51,703 bases of DNA from Capnocytophaga cynodegmi DSM 19736 (GTDB lineage Bacteria; Bacteroidota; Bacteroidia; Flavobacteriales; Flavobacteriaceae): NCBI RefSeq assembly GCF_000379185.1, contig NZ_KB900710.1:1-51703 (forward strand), read 5' to 3'. This document shows, one piece after another, positions 8,624-16,939 of this stretch. Positions within the stretch are counted from its first letter, which is position 1, and every line of letters starts with the position of its first letter. A program made the translations under genes and the position numbers. The notes below the pieces were generated by a model that made no database searches, was not told where the DNA came from, and saw only the letters and a program-made list of their open reading frames with translations.

Positions 8624-8754
8624 AGGAGGGTTGACTTTCAAGTTTATCAAACTTGAAGACTTTCGGTAGAACGAAAGTATAAGTAATATAATTAACAATT
8701 ATGTTTCCTTATTTAGGAAAATTAGATCTAGAATTGTAGCCAGCCCTCCTTTTT
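8624..8754 (+). ncRNA. Structured RNA between RT and SLATT genes, likely RT template/partner
   Basis: A closing stem pairs 8624-8633 with 8741-8750 (10 bp with one wobble) and is followed by a T run, so its 3' arm doubles as an intrinsic terminator. Inside are hairpins at 8637-8657 (9 bp), 8659-8678 (7 bp), 8688-8702 (6 bp) and 8704-8720 (6 bp). An alternative helix of 6 bp (8695-8700 with 8732-8737) could replace the third. The segment 8721-8740 is the longest left unpaired in the simplest fold and contains TAGATCTAGA (8723-8732), which is 1.67 copies of TAGATC. GACTTTC also occurs twice (8633-8639, 8658-8664). There is no ORF. The gene context and dense pairing support a functional RNA. Which part is copied is inference. 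Confidence 0.75.
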
Positions 8755-8768
8755 AAACATTTTAGGTT

Positions 8769-9368
8769 ATGAGTTACGCTGAAAATTTATATAATAAAAT
8801 ATGGAAAACAAGAGGGAGTAGATTTATTGCTCACAAAAGATTAGAACGCTTAAATGAACTTTCTAATTATTCAATCGCAATTAATTCGATTTATGTAATT
8901 GTATTGAGTATTTTATCTCTCGAACAATTCAGAAATTTATCAAAACTAGATGCTAATCATCTGTCTTTAATAACCTTCTTTCTATCAATATTAATACTTG
9001 TAATCAGTTTGATAGAAAATTCTAAGGATTATAAAATAAAAGCAGAATCCCACCATCGATGTGGAAAAAAATTAAGCAGAATATACGAAAAACTTATTCA
9101 GATAAAAGATAAATCCAACGATCCCAGCATTTTTGCTAAGATTGAAGAATTAGCTACTGAATATCAAAATATAATAGATGAATTTCCATACAATCATTCA
9201 CCTATTGATTATAAAAAATTTACACTAAAAGAAAATATCGATAACAAAAATATATTTTCTAAAAAAATTAAGCTACTATTCCTTGATATTGAAATTTATT
9301 TTATAATTTCAGCATCTATAATAGCTCCATTATTATTTATCCTTATCTATGTAATAAATTTTAACTAA
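8769..9368 (+). CDS. SLATT-domain membrane protein, predicted defence effector
   Basis: The N-terminus carries the SLATT_5-type signature IWKTRGSRFIAHKRLERLN followed by two transmembrane helices (about 37-51 and 66-82) and then IENSKDYKIKAESHHRCGKK. The soluble part has EFPYNHSPIDY, also typical. A third hydrophobic segment closes the protein (about 172-197). SLATT proteins are proposed pore-forming effectors that kill or arrest infected cells when a nucleotide or nucleic-acid sensor is triggered. Here the gene starts 14 bases after the structured RNA and downstream of the RT, so the inferred role is membrane effector of the RT system. dpnA begins 7 bases after its stop, placing it inside the restriction locus. 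Confidence 0.85.
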   Translation: MSYAENLYNKIWKTRGSRFIAHKRLERLNELSNYSIAINSIYVIVLSILSLEQFRNLSKLDANHLSLITFFLSILILVISLIENSKDYKIKAESHHRCGKKLSRIYEKLIQIKDKSNDPSIFAKIEELATEYQNIIDEFPYNHSPIDYKKFTLKENIDNKNIFSKKIKLLFLDIEIYFIISASIIAPLLFILIYVINFN

Positions 9369-9375
9369 ACTAGGG

Positions 9376-10182
9376 ATGCTCACCCCTTACTACATATCAA
9401 ATAACAAAGACTTTTATCTTCTGCACGGAGATACAATGGAGCTTTTGCCTCAGTTCAATCGTGAGTTTGATATGATATTTGCTGATCCACCTTATTTTTT
9501 ATCCAATGACGGACTTTCTATCCAAAACGGACAAGTTGTAAGCGTAAATAAAGGTAAGTGGGATAAATCACAAGGATTTGAATTTATCAATGATTTCAAT
9601 CGTCAGTGGCTTTCTTTGGTTCGCGAAAAAATGAAAGACGACGCCACCATTTGGATTAGCGGAACGATGCACAATATTTTTTCAGTAGGGCAAATCCTTA
9701 CCGAATTGGGCTTTAAAATCCTCAATATCATTACTTGGGAAAAGACCAATCCGCCACCTAACTTTTCGTGTAGGTATTTTACCCATTCTACCGAGCAAAT
9801 CATTTGGGCGAGGAAACACGAGAAAGTTCCGCATTATTTTAATTACGAACAGATGAAACAACTCAACGGCGGAAAGCAAATGAAAGATGTTTGGAAACTC
9901 CCTGCCATTGCCCCTTGGGAAAAATCGTGTGGTAAACACCCTACACAAAAACCCCTTTCGGTTTTAACGCGACTGATATTGGCTTCTACCCAGCCCAATG
10001 CGTGGATTCTCGACCCATTTACGGGAAGTTCTACCACGGGCATTGCGGCAAATCTTTTCGGAAGAAATTTTGTCGGTACCGACAAGGAAAAAGACTTTTT
10101 GGAACTCAGCAAAAACAGAAAGGAGGAGATAGAAAATCCTGAAATAGCTATCATTTACAAGCAAAAAATAAATGGCCTTTAA
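9376..10182 (+). CDS. dpnA: DpnA-like adenine-N6 methyltransferase
   Basis: A beta-class N6-adenine methyltransferase of 268 aa: catalytic FADPPYFLS (DPPY at 37-40) precedes the SAM-binding DPFTGSSTTGIAA (DPFTGSS at 213-219), the reverse order to DpnM. The HPTQKPLSVL motif before the SAM site is typical of DpnA and M.HinfI types. DpnII systems carry two methylases, and DpnA also modifies single-stranded DNA, helping the system enter by transformation. Here it is separated from dpnM/dpnII by the RT-RNA-SLATT cassette and begins 7 bases after the SLATT gene. Its codon use looks richer in G and C than the RT and SLATT genes, consistent with the cassette having been inserted. Confidence 0.92.
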   Translation: MLTPYYISNNKDFYLLHGDTMELLPQFNREFDMIFADPPYFLSNDGLSIQNGQVVSVNKGKWDKSQGFEFINDFNRQWLSLVREKMKDDATIWISGTMHNIFSVGQILTELGFKILNIITWEKTNPPPNFSCRYFTHSTEQIIWARKHEKVPHYFNYEQMKQLNGGKQMKDVWKLPAIAPWEKSCGKHPTQKPLSVLTRLILASTQPNAWILDPFTGSSTTGIAANLFGRNFVGTDKEKDFLELSKNRKEEIENPEIAIIYKQKINGL

Positions 10183-10540
10183 TAATAAAAAAGTTAAGTC
10201 CTTTTCCAGTCAAAAAATAAGAAGCTGAGTATAAAACTGAAATAAATTTCAAAAACAGAGAGAACAGTTAAAATTTAGACATTAGCTTCATTTTTTTACT
10301 TATACAATTTGTTTTTATTTACTTACATTTCTTAACTTTGCGTACAAAAACTTAGTTGGATAAATTAGATTATGACTTTTTTATACACCATTCTATCAAT
10401 ACAAAAATAAGTACAGAAGTTTGTTTTCTTAAAACACAAGACAATGTACAGAATAAGAAGAAAACTACCTTTTTGTGAAAAATAAAAAGTGGTAGCTCAA
10501 TAATAGAAAAATTAAATTCATTTATTAATTATACCAAGAG
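10183..10540. other. Intergenic leader between dpnA and the Dnd-like operon
   Basis: The 358 bases contain a good promoter (10309-10340) and a leader of about 190 bases before the ATG at 10541. In the leader, CTACCTTTTT (from 10466) can pair imperfectly with AAAAAGTGGTAG about 10 bases on, and an ATG at 10372 opens a 12-codon frame, so a regulatory leader is possible. I see no terminator for dpnA. Confidence 0.4.
10309..10340 (+). promoter_or_regulatory. Promoter of the DndD/DndE-HerA operon
   Basis: TTG at 10309-10311 and TAACTTTG at 10333-10340 are 21 bp apart and match the Bacteroidota -33/-7 consensus. The first gene starts 200 bases downstream. Confidence 0.55.
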
Positions 10541-12733
10541 ATGACTATAGATGAAATTTATAACAATCAAGAAATAAGTGTTCGATCATATAATGTCTGT
10601 ATGTATAGTGGTCTGAATACTGTTACTGAGCTAATAGAATATTATTTAAGGTACAATAATTTTTGTAAACTACGTAATTGTGGACAAAAGTCCAATGAAG
10701 AATTAGTAAGTATTTGTAATAAGTATCAAGCTTTTATCGAAAAAGGTGAAATTATTAGAAATATAAAAAATCCTTTAGAAGAGATACTAGCAAGTTTAAC
10801 TAGAGTTCAGAGAGAAGTCATAAATAGTTTTATAGTTATAAATGCCAATAACCTTTCAGTAAGAAGCAGGAATGTTATATCGAAATTACTGACAGACAAT
10901 TTTAACATTAGGAATTTTTCCGATAAAATTTTATTAAATAAAAATTTTACTCTTTCTACTATTGATAACATTGGGAAAAAAACTATTCCAGAACTTGAAA
11001 TCTATATTGATATAGTAAGAGATTTCATTTTCAATATAAATAAAAATGCTAGTGAAAAACAATTAATTGCATTAAAAAATCATTTTTTAATACAACAAAC
11101 CTTTTCTATTCCCAAAATTCCAACGGAAATTTTACAATCTGAATCAATTTTTAAAATAGTAGATTTCTTACTCAAAAAGAATGCTTTTTTTAGTGAAACT
11201 CATAATTCAATAATCCAAGAAACATTGAATATCTATCAGTGTCATAAAAAAAAGACTCTTGAAGAAGTAGCTATGGAGTACAATTTGTCAAGAGAACGAA
11301 TAAGACAAATACGAAAAGATTGTATTAATGAATTATCTGAAAGATTATCTTTCATTAAAAATTTTAATGACGATTTATCCTCGAAATATGGTATAGAATC
11401 ATCTTCAAGTTTGATTAAAATAGACGAAAATCTAGCAAAACAAATTAACATAAGAAATGAAACAGATTTTTCAAAAGAATTTATATCATGCATCCTTGCT
11501 GTGTACTTGAATGATAATTTTATTGTCATAGGAAATGTTGAGGATATATTACAGCCAAAATATTCCAATAGTAAAAATCGACACAATTGGAACAATATTT
11601 ATATCATCAACAAAGAACTTCCAAAAATTGACCTCATATCATTAGCAAATGATATCAATAAAAGAAAAAGTGAAAAAATAGAAGAAACTTATTCTTTTAA
11701 TTTTAAGAGTTATTTGTCTGTATTTATGGATGATATTAATATAGAATCAATTAATTTAATTTATCCTATTGTAGAAAGGATAGTTAATAGTGAATTTAAT
11801 TTATCCCTTAACATAGAAGATAATCTGATTTTCAAGAGAAATACTATTAAGCAAGCATTTGAATATTCTTATGAAGCTCTTGAAATATTAGGTAAACCCT
11901 CTAGTATTGAAGAAATAGCTCAAAAAGTTTTTGAATTATATCCTGACTACCAAACAGATGAGAACAAAATCCGTGCTTCGATGAGAAGAAAAGACGGTTT
12001 TGTGCCAGTAGGGAGAAATAGTGTTTTCGGTTTAAAAAAATGGGAAAAAGAATTGGAAGACTTCAAGGGAGGTACAATAAGAAGTATAACTTATGATTTC
12101 CTAGAACAATTCAGCACTCCAAAACATATTACAGAAATTACAGAATACGTATTAAAATACAGACCTAATTCTAATGAAAAAAGTATCTACTATAACCTTA
12201 AAATAGATGAATCTGAAACTTTCAGTTTCTTTAAAAGCTCTTATATTGGACTAAATAATAGGATTTATACTGAAGACTTTGAAATACTGAAAGACACTGA
12301 TATTATTGAGCGAAACTCTTGGGAAGAGAGATATGATGATTTACAAAATTTTCTTTTACTTGAAAATAGATTGCCTTTTTCTAATGGAGTTCCAGAAGAA
12401 GAAATACGGCTTTACAGGTGGCTTAATGTTCAAAAAGGAAAACTAAAAACAAAAAAATTGGATGAACAGAAGGGAAAACTAATAATTGAAATTTATGAAA
12501 AATTTCCTCCAATAAATGGTAAAAGAAGATTAAACTCAACAGAGAAATATGATGAGCTTATTGAATTCATTAAACGTAATCAAAGATTGCCAAGTGCAGA
12601 CAAGCAAGGAGAAGAAAATCTTTATAAATTCTTTTACAAACAAAGAAAACTATATAATAATGATGAGCTGAATAATAATGAAAAATCTTATTTTTCAAAA
12701 GTATTTGAAATATTGAAAAATCAAAATTTATGA
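10541..12733 (+). CDS. Sigma4/alpha-CTD-like multi-domain DNA-binding protein, 730 aa
   Basis: The domains are built like pieces of RNA polymerase. Residues 11-60 (SVRSYNVCMYSGLNTVTELI, then LRNCGQKSNEEL) and 104-160 (a second copy ending IGKKTIPELE) resemble the helix-hairpin-helix of the polymerase alpha C-terminal domain. Residues 236-266 (LEEVAMEYNLSRERIRQIRK) are a sigma-70 region 4 helix-turn-helix. Residues 440-502 look like a HARE-type winged helix, with a possible second copy at 515-575. Two C-terminal repeats (about 593-656 and 665-725) resemble helicase-associated domains. No enzymatic motif was seen. It heads a four-gene operon; its stop overlaps the next start (ATGA). A role in DNA recognition or promoter binding for the Dnd-like ATPases is inferred. 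Confidence 0.8.
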   Translation: MTIDEIYNNQEISVRSYNVCMYSGLNTVTELIEYYLRYNNFCKLRNCGQKSNEELVSICNKYQAFIEKGEIIRNIKNPLEEILASLTRVQREVINSFIVINANNLSVRSRNVISKLLTDNFNIRNFSDKILLNKNFTLSTIDNIGKKTIPELEIYIDIVRDFIFNINKNASEKQLIALKNHFLIQQTFSIPKIPTEILQSESIFKIVDFLLKKNAFFSETHNSIIQETLNIYQCHKKKTLEEVAMEYNLSRERIRQIRKDCINELSERLSFIKNFNDDLSSKYGIESSSSLIKIDENLAKQINIRNETDFSKEFISCILAVYLNDNFIVIGNVEDILQPKYSNSKNRHNWNNIYIINKELPKIDLISLANDINKRKSEKIEETYSFNFKSYLSVFMDDINIESINLIYPIVERIVNSEFNLSLNIEDNLIFKRNTIKQAFEYSYEALEILGKPSSIEEIAQKVFELYPDYQTDENKIRASMRRKDGFVPVGRNSVFGLKKWEKELEDFKGGTIRSITYDFLEQFSTPKHITEITEYVLKYRPNSNEKSIYYNLKIDESETFSFFKSSYIGLNNRIYTEDFEILKDTDIIERNSWEERYDDLQNFLLLENRLPFSNGVPEEEIRLYRWLNVQKGKLKTKKLDEQKGKLIIEIYEKFPPINGKRRLNSTEKYDELIEFIKRNQRLPSADKQGEENLYKFFYKQRKLYNNDELNNNEKSYFSKVFEILKNQNL

Positions 12734-12909
12734 AGGTAAAAGACAACAAAATACACCAAAGTGAAAGACTAAAAGAGATTTGTTCTACTAAAGGGGTTGA
12801 TTACAAATCGTTGGAATCTTTGTTAGATTCTGTAAAAGCAAAAAAAATAAAACGTATTAATTATCATCAACAAAAAATTGTTGATGTAATCGAAAAAGCT
12901 GTGAAATGA
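12730..12909 (+). CDS. Small operon protein (DNA modification system-associated type), 59 aa
   Basis: This gene starts with an ATG that overlaps the preceding stop (ATGA at 12730-12733) and ends with a TGA that overlaps the next start (ATGA at 12906-12909). The product begins MKVKDNKIHQSERLKEICST and is a basic, helical polypeptide with a central YKSLESLLDSV and a C-terminal HQQKIVDVIEKAVK. It has no cysteine pair or transmembrane segment. Tight coupling on both sides argues that it is translated and made in proportion to its neighbours. Small proteins at this place beside DndD-like ATPases are, as I recall, annotated as DNA modification system-associated small protein. The function is unknown; an adaptor is a guess. 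Confidence 0.75.
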   Translation: MKVKDNKIHQSERLKEICSTKGVDYKSLESLLDSVKAKKIKRINYHQQKIVDVIEKAVK

Positions 12910-15017
12910 AATTTTCCAATATAAAAATCGACAATTTCAGACAGTATTATAATTCTGTTGAATTTGATTTATCTACTAATGAGGATAAGAATATTGTAGT
13001 CATTGGTGGTAAAAATGGATATGGTAAAACCAACTTTTTACTATCAGTTGTATGGTGTTTGTATGGTGAAAAAATTTCTCAAATAGACGACAATTTCAAA
13101 AAAGAAATTCAAAAAGAGAAAAACTACTCCTCCTTCATACAGCAATCAATAAATTGGTCTGCACAAAAAGAAGGAATTAATACTTTTTCAGTCAGTATTT
13201 TGGTTGAAGAAATCGAATTACCCGAAATTTATAAACTATCATCGAATTATGATAAAGTATTAATAACTCGATCAAGAAATACGTCAACAACAGAAGAGAA
13301 ATTGTCTATAGTTGATCCAATATCAAACATAGAATTTTTTGACAACGAAGAAGATAAATTTAATTTTATTAATGATTATATAATTCCTATAGATGCCGCA
13401 AAGTTCGTATTTTTTGATGCTGAAAAAATTGCTGAAATAGCTAATTTATCAATAAAAGATGAAGGAAGTTTTATAAATGATGCACTTGGAAAAATATTAG
13501 GGTTAGACAATTACGAAACCTTAATTGAAGATTTTGAGTTTTATATAAATACTTTAAAAAAGGAAGGAGCAACAAGAAATCTTCAGGAGCAAATTATAGA
13601 TAAAGAAAGAGCTATTGACTTATCAAATTTAGAAATTGAAAAGCTTGAAGAAGAAAATGCAGAAAAACTCAAAGAGATAGATGAGTTAAAAAAGGAAATT
13701 AGAAAGTATGATAGTTTAATTTCACAAAATAGTAAACAAGGAAGTTCTAATTTTGACAGAGAAGTTATTCTTACTGAAATTGAGAAACTAAAGACGAAAG
13801 AATTAAAACTTAGCGAACGGTTTACTGAACTAAGCGAAATTATTCCTTTGACAATTTTGACAGGAAAACTTGAAGAAGTTAAAAAGCATATTTCAATTCA
13901 AGAAACAAACAAAATTTCTCAAAAATCATCAAAAGAAATTTTAGAGAAAATAGAAAATTTCATTGAACTACTTTTCAATAGACCTCCTGACCCAGAAAAT
14001 TCGACCATGTCTTTTAAAGATAAGGCATTTTATTATGAAAAAGCAAAACGATTAGGAAGTGAACTATACAACATTGAGGATGAATATCAAGAATTAGAAT
14101 TTGAACACGATCTAAACAATGCTGAAAAGAACTTGATTTTTGATACAATTAGTCTTATAAACTCTCAGTCAAGCGACTTATTTCAAAGTACTATTGAGGA
14201 ATTTAATATTGTTAATTCAAGAAAGTCTGAATTGATAAAAACCCTTAGCAAAATTGATGCAGATTTAGTTGATGATATAGTCTTAGATTATTTAGCTAAA
14301 AAAGAAACCGCCGAAAACAAAACCACTGAATTTAATAGAAGAATCGGAGAAAATTTTCAACTAATAAGCAAAATAAAAAAGGATATAGGTCGGTTCAATC
14401 AAGAGCTTGTAACACTTAGAAGTAAAGTTGAAATTAATACCCAAAACAAATTAAAAATTAAAGAAACTGAAAAATATATTGGTGTGCTCAATTCATTTCT
14501 GGAAGAGCAAAAGAGTAAGCACAAGGATAGTCTAGAAAAAACTATTCTCACTGAATTAAAAATTTTAATGCATAAACTTTCAAGTAAAGGAAACTACAAT
14601 AAATTCATAGAAGATGTAAAGGTGACTATTTTGGCTTCAGGGCAAGGAATGAAAATCACCCTACTCGACCAAGATGACAATGAGATTAGGAAAGAAAGTT
14701 TATCGTCAGGAGAAAAACAAATTTATATTTCGTGCTTAATTAAAGCCATTCTCAAAGAATCTATTCAAAGTTTACCGATTTTCATCGATACTCCCTTGGG
14801 GAGACTTGACGAAGAACACAGAGATACGATTACTAAAAAATATTATCCTACATTATCGGAACAAGTTGTGCTTTTCTCAACAAATAGTGAGATTACACCA
14901 AAACGATTTAAAGACATTTCAGAAAATATTGCCAAATCATATCTATTAGAAAATGATGGGGCAAACACTATATTAAAAAACGGCTATTTCCATAATTATG
15001 AGAATAACATTAAGTAA
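12906..15017 (+). CDS. DndD-like SMC/Rad50-type ATPase
   Basis: An ABC/SMC-type ATPase of 703 aa. It begins MKFSNIKIDNFRQYYNSVEF and has Walker A GGKNGYGKT at 34-42. A long coiled coil runs from about 220 to 560, then the signature SLSSGEKQIY (SSGEK at 600-604) and Walker B PIFIDTPLGRLDEEH (Asp628). The sequence after Walker B (EQVVLFSTNSEITPKRFKDI) is the hallmark of DndD, the ATPase of DNA phosphorothioation. No CxxC zinc hook is visible. In standard systems it works with DndC and DndE to place sulfur in DNA; neither dndC nor dndB is here. The start overlaps the small gene and the end overlaps the next by 20 bases. Confidence 0.88.
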   Translation: MKFSNIKIDNFRQYYNSVEFDLSTNEDKNIVVIGGKNGYGKTNFLLSVVWCLYGEKISQIDDNFKKEIQKEKNYSSFIQQSINWSAQKEGINTFSVSILVEEIELPEIYKLSSNYDKVLITRSRNTSTTEEKLSIVDPISNIEFFDNEEDKFNFINDYIIPIDAAKFVFFDAEKIAEIANLSIKDEGSFINDALGKILGLDNYETLIEDFEFYINTLKKEGATRNLQEQIIDKERAIDLSNLEIEKLEEENAEKLKEIDELKKEIRKYDSLISQNSKQGSSNFDREVILTEIEKLKTKELKLSERFTELSEIIPLTILTGKLEEVKKHISIQETNKISQKSSKEILEKIENFIELLFNRPPDPENSTMSFKDKAFYYEKAKRLGSELYNIEDEYQELEFEHDLNNAEKNLIFDTISLINSQSSDLFQSTIEEFNIVNSRKSELIKTLSKIDADLVDDIVLDYLAKKETAENKTTEFNRRIGENFQLISKIKKDIGRFNQELVTLRSKVEINTQNKLKIKETEKYIGVLNSFLEEQKSKHKDSLEKTILTELKILMHKLSSKGNYNKFIEDVKVTILASGQGMKITLLDQDDNEIRKESLSSGEKQIYISCLIKAILKESIQSLPIFIDTPLGRLDEEHRDTITKKYYPTLSEQVVLFSTNSEITPKRFKDISENIAKSYLLENDGANTILKNGYFHNYENNIK

Positions 15018-16575
15018 AGAAAATGATGAAATTCTATATAAACTGAAAGGGTTATATGGTTTTAAAAATGAGGGAATTGTTCCTCGTATCGCATTTGCAT
15101 TGAGCCTACAAACAGGAAAATGTTTTAATCTAGAAAATGAAAATATTCCAAAATCCGATGGAAAAGAATTTAGAGATGATAAAGCTCTTTTCGGAACCTT
15201 CATAAATAATACACCCAATGTTATTATTTATAAATCAATATTAGATCAACATTATAACAAAAATACTTTTGAAGATGAATTTGTAAAGCTTTTTAAGCTT
15301 CACTTGAATCATGGTTTGAAAATATGGGATAAAAATGTGGAAGATGGAGATATTACAAAAGGAAACCACATAAATTTCCTACTAAAAGCAATAAAAGAAG
15401 GATTAATCCTAAGATCAAGTGTTACTAATATTTCCGCAAACACTAAAAAATTAGAGGTTAAAGAATTTCAGGAATTATTGTCATTTGAAATTGGACAATC
15501 AGATAATAATGAATCTATTGTAATTAAAATCAATGATCTTAGGGAGTTTGATAATAGAAATATTGCAATAGCAGGAATGGCTGGTTCAGGGAAAACCCAA
15601 TTAATAAAAGACATCCTTTACCAAATTTGTAAAAACTCAAATGGTGAATTGAAGTTTATATTTTTTGATTACAAGGGTGAAGGAAATCCAGAACAATTAA
15701 AACCTTTTTTAGAAGCGACAAAAGCTGAATTTGTTGATGTTGTCAATGATGGAGGGATTGATTTCAACCCTTTCCTATCTATTAATTTAGATGAAAGACA
15801 AAGACCTTTTAGTATTCGTGCATTTGTTGATACAATCTCTACATTCGTTCCAAAAATGGGAGTCAGTCAAGAAAATATTTTGATAAGTTTAATTAATAGT
15901 TTACTTAATAGAAAAAATGGATCATATCCTAGTATTAACGAGTTATTTGAAGATCTAGAAATTTATTATGAAGAAAATTCAATTAAACAAGACACTTTAT
16001 ACTCTGTGATAAGAGACTTATCTACCAATATCTTTGACTGTGTTTCAACTACCCCAGAAGTTTTAAGTAAAAGTTTATATTTAAACTTACCTCCTGCTCT
16101 TTCAGATACATTACGTCAATTGATTGTATTTCTCCTGTTGAGATATTTTAATTCATATTTCAGCTCTACAAATGATTGTGAACCAAAGGGTCATATTTTT
16201 CCGCTTCGATATGTAATTGTGATTGATGAAGCTCATATTTATTTAAAGAATAAGAATGCTAGAAAGGCATTGGAAGATTTATTAAGGCTTCTAAGATCAA
16301 AAGGTGTTATTGTAGTTATGTTATCGCAAGGTGTTGAAGATTATAAAACAAAGGACTTTGATTTTGCTTCACAGGTTAAATTGCCAATATGCCTAAATAT
16401 TCAAAACAAAGACTACAAGTCAATAAGTAACTTCATAGGGACACCTACTAGCAGATATAAACTTGAATCAGAAATCAAAAAACTAGATTCAGGAAAAGGG
16501 CTGGTAAATATTAAAGAACCTAAGACAATTGAACTCAGACAATGGTGGAAAACTAAAAAACATGAAAATTTGTAA
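14998..16575 (+). CDS. DndE domain fused to HerA/FtsK-like ATPase, 525 aa
   Basis: Residues 1 to about 120 resemble DndE, which binds nicked DNA (MRITLSKENDEILYKLKGLY, then VPRIAFALSLQTG, and a VKLFKLHLNHGL segment). The rest is a HerA/FtsK-type P-loop ATPase: IAGMAGSGKTQL (Walker A 193-200), FFDYKGEG (222-229), VIVIDEAH (Walker B 406-413) and a sensor-like VVMLSQGVEDY. Such fusions of a DNA-end or nick-binding domain to a translocase fit a machine that moves along DNA. It is the last gene of the operon, overlapping dndD by 20 bases, and ends about 360 bases from the tRNA gene. There is no nuclease motif in it, so the killing or cutting activity of the system is not obvious. Confidence 0.85.
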   Translation: MRITLSKENDEILYKLKGLYGFKNEGIVPRIAFALSLQTGKCFNLENENIPKSDGKEFRDDKALFGTFINNTPNVIIYKSILDQHYNKNTFEDEFVKLFKLHLNHGLKIWDKNVEDGDITKGNHINFLLKAIKEGLILRSSVTNISANTKKLEVKEFQELLSFEIGQSDNNESIVIKINDLREFDNRNIAIAGMAGSGKTQLIKDILYQICKNSNGELKFIFFDYKGEGNPEQLKPFLEATKAEFVDVVNDGGIDFNPFLSINLDERQRPFSIRAFVDTISTFVPKMGVSQENILISLINSLLNRKNGSYPSINELFEDLEIYYEENSIKQDTLYSVIRDLSTNIFDCVSTTPEVLSKSLYLNLPPALSDTLRQLIVFLLLRYFNSYFSSTNDCEPKGHIFPLRYVIVIDEAHIYLKNKNARKALEDLLRLLRSKGVIVVMLSQGVEDYKTKDFDFASQVKLPICLNIQNKDYKSISNFIGTPTSRYKLESEIKKLDSGKGLVNIKEPKTIELRQWWKTKKHENL

Positions 16576-16903
16576 CAATTTCAATTTTGTATTTTTATAT
16601 TCAATATTTTAATCTAACAAAAAGTGGAAGAGAGCTATAAGATACCATTCTAAAAAATAGAAAAAGACCTAAAACCATCCTTCTTTGGAAATAATTCTAA
16701 AGAGGTTTATTTTTTATTCCAATTCAATATTTCAGTTAAAAGATGATTGTAAAAAGTAGTTTATAAAAATACATCTTTAAAATAAAGAAGATTCGTCTCT
16801 CCGTTATTAGGATACTTCCTTAGGCACAGATTGCTCCTATATAAGAGATTTTTTGTAAAGAATGTAGAATGATATTAGCACCTATTTTAGCACCCCAAAA
16901 AAC
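16576..16903. other. Island border region
   Basis: About 330 AT-rich bases between the Dnd-like operon and the tRNA terminator. I see no intact gene or integrase. A short direct repeat, TAGCACC at 16877-16883 and again at 16889-16895 (12 bases apart), lies just before the terminator. This is the expected location of an island/chromosome junction, since island insertions commonly occur at tRNA 3' ends. The exact att core cannot be set without the other end. Confidence 0.45.
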
Positions 16904-16938
16904 AAATCCCTGTAAGTTAATTACTTACAGGGATTTTT
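16896..16938 (-). terminator. Terminator of tRNA-Ser
   Basis: A 14-bp perfect stem (16904-16917 with 16923-16936) lies immediately after the tRNA 3' end and is followed on the minus strand by a T-rich run. Confidence 0.8.
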
Positions 16939-16939
16939 G

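Noticed and set aside
9603-10164. Several overlapping minus-strand ORFs opposite dpnA
   Set aside because: They are antisense shadows of the conserved methyltransferase frame and have no plausible start context.
1-16939. CRISPR array in the defence island
   Set aside because: No regularly spaced repeats of 25-40 bases were seen and no cas genes are present.
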